Translations under genes and position numbers: made by a program
Assembly: GCF_019334345.1 (NCBI RefSeq)
Contig: NZ_JAHWQX010000002.1
Location: 496,001-560,000 of the forward strand
Reading direction: 5' to 3'
Source of the DNA: Neohoeflea coraliihabitans
GTDB lineage: Bacteria > Pseudomonadota > Alphaproteobacteria > Rhizobiales > Rhizobiaceae
Length of the DNA stretch: 64,000 nt
Notes under the pieces: model-generated
The model's database searches: none
What the model was told of the DNA's origin: nothing
The model's input: the letters and a program-made list of their open reading frames with translations, nothing else
Shown: piece after piece, positions 58,153-64,000 of the stretch
Layout: every line of letters begins with the position of its first letter
How positions within the stretch are numbered: position 1 is the first letter of the stretch

Positions 58153-59982
58153 ATGTCCGCCATGTCCGTTGACAGCCGCATCGCCACAGTCACGCGCCGC
58201 ATTATCGAGCGCTCCAAGCCGAGCCGCGAAGTCTATCTCGATCGGGTGCGCGCGGCCGTCGAGAAAGGGCCGCATCGCTCGGTCTTGTCATGCGGCAACC
58301 TGGCGCACGGTTTCGCGGCCTGCGGGGTGAGCGACAAGGCACGGCTGGCGGGCGACGCGGTGCCGAACATCGGCATCATCACGGCTTACAACGACATGCT
58401 TTCGGCGCATCAACCGTTCGAAACATATCCGGCGATCATCCGCGAGGAAGCCCGCGCCGCCGGTGGGGTGGCACAGGTTGCCGGCGGTGTGCCAGCGATG
58501 TGCGATGGCGTCACGCAGGGACAGACGGGCATGGAGCTGTCGCTGATTTCGCGCGATGTTATCGCCATGGCGGCAGCGATCGGCCTGTCGCACAACATGT
58601 TCGACGCGGCAATCTATCTCGGGGTCTGCGACAAGATCGTGCCTGGACTGGTGATTGCGGCCCTGTCGTTCGGCCATCTGCCGTCAATCTTCGTGCCGGC
58701 GGGGCCGATGCCTTCGGGTCTGCCGAATGACGAGAAAGCGCGGCAGCGGCAGCTCTATGCGGAAGGCAAGATCGGTCGTGCCGAATTGCTCGAAGCGGAA
58801 TCGAAATCCTATCACAGCCCCGGCACCTGCACCTTTTACGGCACCGCCAATTCCAATCAGATGCTGATGGAGATGATGGGCCTGCACATGCCGGGTGCGA
58901 CATTCATCAATCCGGGCACACCGTTGCGCGAGGCGCTGACACGCGAGGCCGCCCGACGGGCGCTGGCGATCACCGCGCTGGGCAATGAAGCGACGCCGGT
59001 TGGCGAGATGATTGATGAACGCTCTGTCGTCAACGGGGTCGTCGGGTTGCACGCCACGGGCGGTTCGACCAACCACACGCTGCATCTGGTGGCGATGGCG
59101 CGGGCCGCCGGAATCATCCTGACCTGGCAGGACATTTCCGACCTGTCGGACGCGGTGCCGCTGCTGGCGCGGGTGTATCCCAACAGCCTCGCCGATGTGA
59201 ATCATTTCCACGCCGCCGGCGGCATGGGCTATCTGATCTCGCAGTTGCTGAAGGGCGGACTGGTGCACGAGGACGTGCGGACAATTGTCGGCCAGGGGCT
59301 GTCTGCCTATGCGGTCGAGGCCAAGCTTGCGGACGACGGGGGCGTGACGCGCGTCCCCTCCCCCGCCGAGAGCGGCGACGCGAAGGTGATCAGCCCGATC
59401 GACCGTCCGTTCCAACCGAATGGCGGGTTGAAGATGCTCAAGGGCAATCTCGGCACCGGCGTGATCAAGATTTCGGCGGTCAAGCCGGAGCGGCACGTCA
59501 TCGAGGCCCCGGCGAGGATCTTTCACAGTCAGCACGATCTGCAGGACGCCTTCAAGGCCGGGAGCCTTACCGGCGATTTCGTCGCCGTTGTCCGCTTCCA
59601 GGGGCCGCGCACCAACGGCATGCCGGAATTGCACAAATTGACGCCTGCGCTCGGCGTGCTGCAAGATCGCGGGCAGCGGATCGCGCTGGTCACCGATGGA
59701 CGCATGTCCGGGGCCTCCGGCAAGGTTCCGGCCGCCATCCACGTCACCCCGGAAGCGCTTGATGGCGGCCCCATCGCCAAGATCAGGGAAGGCGACATGG
59801 TGCGCCTTGATGCCGAGGCCGGCACGCTGGAGGTTCTGATCGATGCCGAGGAACTGGCGGCGCGCGACGCTGCGACATGCGATGTCAGCCATTATGAGAC
59901 CGGCATGGGGCGGGAGCTGTTCGCTCAGTTCCGCGCCACGGCGGCCCCGGCAGACCAGGGCGCCGGGTTGCTTGTCTTCTAA
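58153..59982 (+). CDS. edd: Phosphogluconate dehydratase
   Basis: This 609-residue enzyme of the IlvD/Edd family dehydrates 6-phosphogluconate to KDPG, the committed step of the Entner-Doudoroff pathway. It carries conserved Cys residues for an Fe-S cluster (GVCDKIVPG near 160 and the [17 protein letters not shown] loop). The ATG at 58153 follows GAGGAAGAGGA; an earlier open frame lies inside pgl. The KDPG aldolase gene (eda) is not in this window. It overlaps the end of the convergent alpha-glucosidase by 3-4 bp. Confidence 0.93.
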   Translation: MSAMSVDSRIATVTRRIIERSKPSREVYLDRVRAAVEKGPHRSVLSCGNLAHGFAACGVSDKARLAGDAVPNIGIITAYNDMLSAHQPFETYPAIIREEARAAGGVAQVAGGVPAMCDGVTQGQTGMELSLISRDVIAMAAAIGLSHNMFDAAIYLGVCDKIVPGLVIAALSFGHLPSIFVPAGPMPSGLPNDEKARQRQLYAEGKIGRAELLEAESKSYHSPGTCTFYGTANSNQMLMEMMGLHMPGATFINPGTPLREALTREAARRALAITALGNEATPVGEMIDERSVVNGVVGLHATGGSTNHTLHLVAMARAAGIILTWQDISDLSDAVPLLARVYPNSLADVNHFHAAGGMGYLISQLLKGGLVHEDVRTIVGQGLSAYAVEAKLADDGGVTRVPSPAESGDAKVISPIDRPFQPNGGLKMLKGNLGTGVIKISAVKPERHVIEAPARIFHSQHDLQDAFKAGSLTGDFVAVVRFQGPRTNGMPELHKLTPALGVLQDRGQRIALVTDGRMSGASGKVPAAIHVTPEALDGGPIAKIREGDMVRLDAEAGTLEVLIDAEELAARDAATCDVSHYETGMGRELFAQFRATAAPADQGAGLLVF

Positions 59983-61664
59983 GAGGAAATGTCTTCTTTC
60001 AAGTCAGCGAAATAGGCGTCATAAGCCGGGATGACGATCGTCCCGTCCGGGCGCTTGATGCCGGAGAAGCAATGCTGCTCGACCGGTGACAGGGTGCCGG
60101 GCGCAGCCTCGATCTGCCGTTCCGTTTCGCTGAAATTGAAGGCGCAAAACAGCGTCTCGCCCTCAAATCTGCGTGTGAAGCTGAGGATGGAATCGTCGAC
60201 CTGCAGAAACTCGATGTCGCCTTTGATGAGGGCCGGGTGCGCGGCGCGGAACTGTAGCATGGCACGGTAGTGATTGAGCAACGATGCGTGCAGATGATCC
60301 TGTACGTCGACCGCTAATTGCCGATGTTCGGTGGGCAAAGGGAGCCATGGCTGGCCATCGGTGAACCCGGCGCTGTCGGCGTGCTCTGACCAGACCATCG
60401 GTGTTCGGCAACCGTCGCGGCCCTTGAAATCCGGCCAGAACTGAATGCCGTAGGGATCGCGCAGATCCTCGAAGGACAGCTCAGCCTCGGTCAGGCCAAG
60501 CTCCTCGCCCTGATAAAGGCAGACCGATCCGCGCAGCGACAGAAGGACGCCGGCGAGCAGCTTGAGGTAGTGATCCCGGTCGGCAACGCGGTTGCCCCAG
60601 CGGCTGGCATGGCGCACGACATCATGGTTCGAGAAGGCCCAGCAGGCCCACCCCTCCGGCGCCGCCGCACCGAACTTTTCAACAACATTGCGAACCCGTT
60701 GCGGCGACAAAGGCTCGTTGGCGAGAAAGTCAAACGCATAGCACATCTGCATCTTGTCGCCACCGGAGGTGTAGTCGGCAACGATCTGCAGCCCGTATTG
60801 CGCATCGCCGACTTCACCCACCGCGGCGATGGCCGGATATTCATCCATCAGGGACCGGAAACGCCGAAGGAAGTCGAGGTTCTCCGGACGGTTCTTGTCA
60901 TAAAGGTGGTTCTGGTAATTGTAGGGATTGACGCTCGGCGCGATGGAATCATTGCGTTCATCGATCGCCAGCGCCGGATTGTCGCGCAGTTCGGCGTCAC
61001 AGAAATAGAAGTTGATCGTGTCGAGCCGGAAGCCGTCAACGCCGCGATCGAGCCAGAAGCGCGCGGCGTCGAGCACGGCCTGCTGGACTTCGGGATTGTG
61101 AAAATTGAGATCCGGCTGCGAGACCAGGAAATTGTGCTGGTAGTATTGCAGGCGGGAGGGGTCCCAGGCCCAGGCCGAGCCGCCGAAGATCGCCAGCCAG
61201 TTGTTGGGCGGCGTGCCGTCCGGCTTCGGGTCGGCCCAGACGTACCAGTCCGCCTTGGGGTTGTCGCGGCTCGAACGGCTCTCGACAAACCACGGATGAC
61301 TGTCGGCCGTGTGCGAGATCACAAGGTCGATCATCACGCGAATGCCAAGGCGATGCGCCTCGCGGATCAGATGGTCGAAATCGCCCAGCGTGCCGAACAT
61401 CGGGTCGACGTTGTTGTAGTCGGAAATGTCGTATCCGAAGTCCTTCATCGGAGAGGTGAAAAAGGGCGAGACCCAGATGGCATCAACTCCAAGCGAGGCG
61501 ACGTAGGGCAAGCGCTGCGCAATCCCCATGAGATCGCCAATGCCGTCGCCGCTGGTGTCCTGGAAGGAGCGGGGATAAATCTGGTAGATCACTGCGCCGC
61601 GCCACCAGTCGCGATCCTCGGCGGGGGAAGCCTGGAGCGCCGAAGTTTTGTCTGCCAAGGTCAT
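59979..61664 (-). CDS. aglA: Alpha-glucosidase, GH13 (oligosaccharide hydrolase)
   Basis: This 561-residue GH13 enzyme has the four conserved regions. These are [14 protein letters not shown] (region I), [11 protein letters not shown] with the nucleophile Asp (II), [11 protein letters not shown] with the acid/base Glu (III) and FSNHDVVRH (IV). The N-terminal [22 protein letters not shown] is typical of oligo-glucosidases. It hydrolyses alpha-1,4 or alpha-1,6 glucosides in the cytoplasm; agl-type enzymes use sucrose, maltose or trehalose. No sugar ABC transporter lies beside it. Convergent with edd; the gene name is a family guess. Confidence 0.86.
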   Translation of the reverse strand: MTLADKTSALQASPAEDRDWWRGAVIYQIYPRSFQDTSGDGIGDLMGIAQRLPYVASLGVDAIWVSPFFTSPMKDFGYDISDYNNVDPMFGTLGDFDHLIREAHRLGIRVMIDLVISHTADSHPWFVESRSSRDNPKADWYVWADPKPDGTPPNNWLAIFGGSAWAWDPSRLQYYQHNFLVSQPDLNFHNPEVQQAVLDAARFWLDRGVDGFRLDTINFYFCDAELRDNPALAIDERNDSIAPSVNPYNYQNHLYDKNRPENLDFLRRFRSLMDEYPAIAAVGEVGDAQYGLQIVADYTSGGDKMQMCYAFDFLANEPLSPQRVRNVVEKFGAAAPEGWACWAFSNHDVVRHASRWGNRVADRDHYLKLLAGVLLSLRGSVCLYQGEELGLTEAELSFEDLRDPYGIQFWPDFKGRDGCRTPMVWSEHADSAGFTDGQPWLPLPTEHRQLAVDVQDHLHASLLNHYRAMLQFRAAHPALIKGDIEFLQVDDSILSFTRRFEGETLFCAFNFSETERQIEAAPGTLSPVEQHCFSGIKRPDGTIVIPAYDAYFADLKEDISS

Positions 61665-61862
61665 CTTGTCGCTATCCTGTCATCGAAGCTGTCACCTTTC
61701 AAAGGCGCATGGCGGGGTTGATCAGCTGATAATCGTTGTGTCAGGCCGGTTGGTTTGTCGCTGACGCTCTGCGTGGCGTGCGCAGAATGCCGATCTGGCA
61801 GCCGCATTGCAACATTGCTATCGCAATGCAACATCAGATGGCAATCCGGGTGCGGCGCGCCG

Positions 61863-62762
61863 CTAGAAGCGCGGAGCCGGCACTCCCTCGGCACGGGCCG
61901 CGGCTGTCATCGTGTTGGCCATCAGCATGGCGATCGTCATCGGCCCGACGCCGCCCGGCACCGGGGTGATCGCCGCGGCCTGTTCGGCGCATTCCTCGAA
62001 TGCGCAATCACCGACCAGCCGGGTCTTGCCTTCGCCCCGCTCGGGCGCGGGGATCCGGTTTATGCCGACATCAATGACGGTCGCACCCGGTTTGACCCAG
62101 TCGCCGCGGACCATTTGCGGACGACCTACTGCCGCGACGAGAATATCGGCGCGACGGCAGGCAGCGGCGAGATCCCTCGTTCGCGAATGGGTCATGGTGA
62201 CCGTTGCATTGGCGTTGAGCAGAAGCGCGCCCATCGGCTTGCCGAAAAGGTTCGAGCGGCCGATGACGACGGCATCGAGGCCGGAGAGATCGGTGCCATT
62301 GACCCGGCGGACGAGATGCATGGCACCGGCCGGCGTGCACGAGATGAGGCCGGTCTCGAGGTCGCCGCTCATCAGCTTGCCGGCGTTGACCACATGCAGG
62401 CCATCGACATCTTTGTCTGGATGTATCGCCTGAATCACGCGCCCGGAATCAATATGACCGGGAAGCGGCAGCTGGACGAGGATGCCGTGGATGTCCGGAT
62501 CGTTGTTCAAAGTCGCCACCAGGGACAGCAGGTCAGCTTCGCTGGTCGTTTCGGGTAACGTGTGCTGCACGGAGGCGAAGCCGCATTCGCGCGCGGTGCG
62601 CCCCTTTGAGGCAACGTAGATTTGCGAGGCGGGATCGGTCCCGACGAGAATGACTGCCAACCCGGGCTGGCGGCCACGCTCGGCCGCAAGCTCGGCGGCT
62701 GCCGCCTTCACCTGATCGATCACCGAAGCCGCGATCGCTTTCCCGTCAATCACTTCTGCCAT
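61863..62762 (-). CDS. folD: Methylenetetrahydrofolate dehydrogenase/cyclohydrolase
   Basis: This 299-residue bifunctional enzyme interconverts methylene-, methenyl- and formyl-THF. [14 protein letters not shown] carries the catalytic Lys, [14 protein letters not shown] is in the folate site, [17 protein letters not shown] binds NADP, and the C-terminal [15 protein letters not shown] is a family hallmark. The ATG at 62762 has AAGGAG upstream; a longer open frame to 62816 is not supported. It links to glycine cleavage by using the methylene-THF produced by GcvT. Confidence 0.93.
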   Translation of the reverse strand: MAEVIDGKAIAASVIDQVKAAAAELAAERGRQPGLAVILVGTDPASQIYVASKGRTARECGFASVQHTLPETTSEADLLSLVATLNNDPDIHGILVQLPLPGHIDSGRVIQAIHPDKDVDGLHVVNAGKLMSGDLETGLISCTPAGAMHLVRRVNGTDLSGLDAVVIGRSNLFGKPMGALLLNANATVTMTHSRTRDLAAACRRADILVAAVGRPQMVRGDWVKPGATVIDVGINRIPAPERGEGKTRLVGDCAFEECAEQAAAITPVPGGVGPMTIAMLMANTMTAAARAEGVPAPRF

Positions 62763-62890
62763 CCCCGCTCCTTCCGGCCTTCTTACACAGCAACCGAGGC
62801 GCCGCCGCATCCTCATGCGCCCGAGCCTCCCGGTCGGCGTCCTTCTGGTGCAATTCGTGCCGCAGGTAAAGGGAAAGATGTGATGTTGCT

Positions 62891-64000
62891 TCAGGCCGAG
62901 CGCGCGGTGTGGGCAATGCGCCGGCGCAGCGCCTCCATCTGCTCACGGATCGTGGCGATTTCTCTACCCTGGTCGGCGGCGCCGGACCCAGGATTTGCGC
63001 CAGAAGGCGGATATGCAACCGATTGGCCTTGCGCATCGCGGGCGAACGGCATGCGCTGGGCGGCGCGACGCACTGATTGACCATTCGGAGCGCGGCGCTG
63101 ATAGGAGGCGGGCGCATTGCCGGGAATGCCGGCGCCGGCTGCCGGTTCGGCGTCGCCGAATGGCGCAGTGGGTGCTGAAGGCTGCATCGGCGGCAGATCG
63201 ACCCCTGGAACCGCCGCGCTCGAAGGAGACCAGCCAGCATGGGGATTGGCATGTGAGGGAACGGGAACCGGAACGTAGGCGGCCGGGTGATAGGCCCATG
63301 GCCCGCCGAGCCCGGGATGCGGCGCGACGACGTAGCCAATCGCGAAAGGATGCGGGGCAGAGAAGGCGGCGGGATGGACAAAGTGCGGCGCCGGTCCGGG
63401 CGTCATGGGGGCATGCGGGACAGCATGGGCCGGTGCATACGGGGTCTGCATCGCGTGACCCGCAAACGCAGCCGGATGCAACTGCGGCCCAGGCGTGAGC
63501 AGGCTGGGGTTTAATTGGCTGTACTGCTGAGGCTGTGGCGCGGCGTCTGTGGCTTCGGATTGTGCCGGGGCGAACGGCGCGTCCGCATAGTGGCTCAGAT
63601 CGACATGCGTGAAATCGAGGTCAGAATGGTCCGATATCTCGTCCTCGGTGCCCTGTCCGGCACTGCCGGCGCTCGCTGCAGGGGGCGATGAAGCCGGTTC
63701 GGATTCTCGACGAATAGCATCGCGAGTTTTCGAAGGCGTTGCCAAAGGGGCGCGCCCATCGACGGAAATCTCCGCCTGTTTGTTGCCTTCTCTGCTCGGC
63801 ACACTGTCCGGCGCATCAGCGTCCGAGTGCAGCTCGTTTCCCTTCTCGCGCATCGCCCGCTCCACGATCTCACGCAACGAGAATGTCGGGTGCGCTGTTT
63901 CGCCCGCTGTGGTCGCCGGGCGCTCTGGCGCGACGAGGTGCAGCAAGGGCGGAGAGAATTCCGGGATCGTCGATGCGAGCGGCGGCGTAGACGACGATTT
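62891..64000 (-). CDS. Pro/Ala/His-rich protein of unknown function (partial, runs off right edge)
   Basis: 369 residues of the C-terminal part are visible; the frame is open to the window edge with no stop, so the true start is outside. The visible part is acidic and Ser/Thr-rich at first, then a long Pro/Ala/His region with repeats of PHP and HPAA. It ends in a short helix ([17 protein letters not shown]) that may be a coiled coil. I do not recognise the family. It lies upstream of folD in the same direction, 128 bp away. A disordered linker or surface role is possible, but nothing supports a function. Confidence 0.6.
   Translation of the reverse strand, partial: KSSSTPPLASTIPEFSPPLLHLVAPERPATTAGETAHPTFSLREIVERAMREKGNELHSDADAPDSVPSREGNKQAEISVDGRAPLATPSKTRDAIRRESEPASSPPAASAGSAGQGTEDEISDHSDLDFTHVDLSHYADAPFAPAQSEATDAAPQPQQYSQLNPSLLTPGPQLHPAAFAGHAMQTPYAPAHAVPHAPMTPGPAPHFVHPAAFSAPHPFAIGYVVAPHPGLGGPWAYHPAAYVPVPVPSHANPHAGWSPSSAAVPGVDLPPMQPSAPTAPFGDAEPAAGAGIPGNAPASYQRRAPNGQSVRRAAQRMPFARDAQGQSVAYPPSGANPGSGAADQGREIATIREQMEALRRRIAHTARSA

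Overview
The window is a GC-rich, gene-dense alphaproteobacterial chromosome segment, most likely from the Rhizobiaceae or a close Hyphomicrobiales relative. The evidence is the gene families and their order. A phasin gene is followed by a PdhS/CbrA-type histidine kinase, an acetoacetyl-CoA synthetase, an AsmA-like protein, a potFGHI polyamine transporter, a regulator and aceA. This order resembles, from memory, the Sinorhizobium meliloti SMc00767-SMc00777 region. A liv operon, a sitABCD-type metal transporter, gcvTHP behind a tandem glycine riboswitch and a zwf-pgl-edd cluster fit the same assignment. I cannot name the genus. I see no phage, insertion sequence or CRISPR array.

Layout. 1-2.4 kb: a PRC-barrel envelope protein (cut by the left edge), a BLUF-like flavin protein and a small secreted protein; two of the three have near-perfect general-stress (EcfG-type) promoters. 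2.4-5.2 kb: a NitT/TauT-type ABC importer. 5.3-9.1 kb: a YaiI-family protein, two tandem paralogous GT2 glycosyltransferases and a CmcI-like methyltransferase. 9.4-15.9 kb: livHMGF, a small membrane protein and livJ; LivG carries an unusual C-terminal helix-hairpin-helix extension. 16-20.4 kb: a periplasmic rhodanese, then sitABCD with two Mur-like operators around its promoter. 20.4-25.0 kb: tandem glycine riboswitch and gcvTHP. 25.2-30.4 kb: a TetR regulator with a perfect 18-bp palindrome and an RND efflux pair. 30.5-31.6 kb: a stand-alone Lrp/AsnC ligand-binding domain, tRNA-His and a phasin.

31.8-36.0 kb: a 1406-residue CbrA/PdhS-like kinase with an exact CtrA box (TTAA-N7-TTAAC) upstream. 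36.3-44.4 kb: acsA2, an AsmA-like protein and potFGHI. 44.6-48.0 kb: an ScfR/RamB-like regulator divergent from aceA, then a small conserved gene. 48.0-48.6 kb: a 120-bp duplication of the end of that small gene brackets 432 bp of partly very AT-rich DNA encoding a 43-residue secreted His/Cys peptide. 48.6-52.8 kb: a Bcr/CflA exporter and a methyl-accepting chemotaxis protein. 53-55.8 kb: a puuA/puuB-like polyamine catabolic pair. 55.9-60 kb: zwf-pgl-edd. 60-64 kb: a GH13 alpha-glucosidase, folD and a Pro/Ala/His-rich protein cut by the right edge.

How the genes work together. Much of the window is nutrient uptake and central carbon metabolism: amino acids (liv), polyamines (pot plus puu), Mn/Fe (sit), glycine to C1 units (gcv, folD), glucose 6-phosphate through the Entner-Doudoroff route (zwf-pgl-edd), C2 units (aceA) and PHB/ketone-body turnover (phasin, acsA2). 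The observations most worth following are the duplication-flanked micropeptide, the LivG fusion, the residue-altered BLUF protein beside stress promoters, and the CtrA box on the kinase gene.
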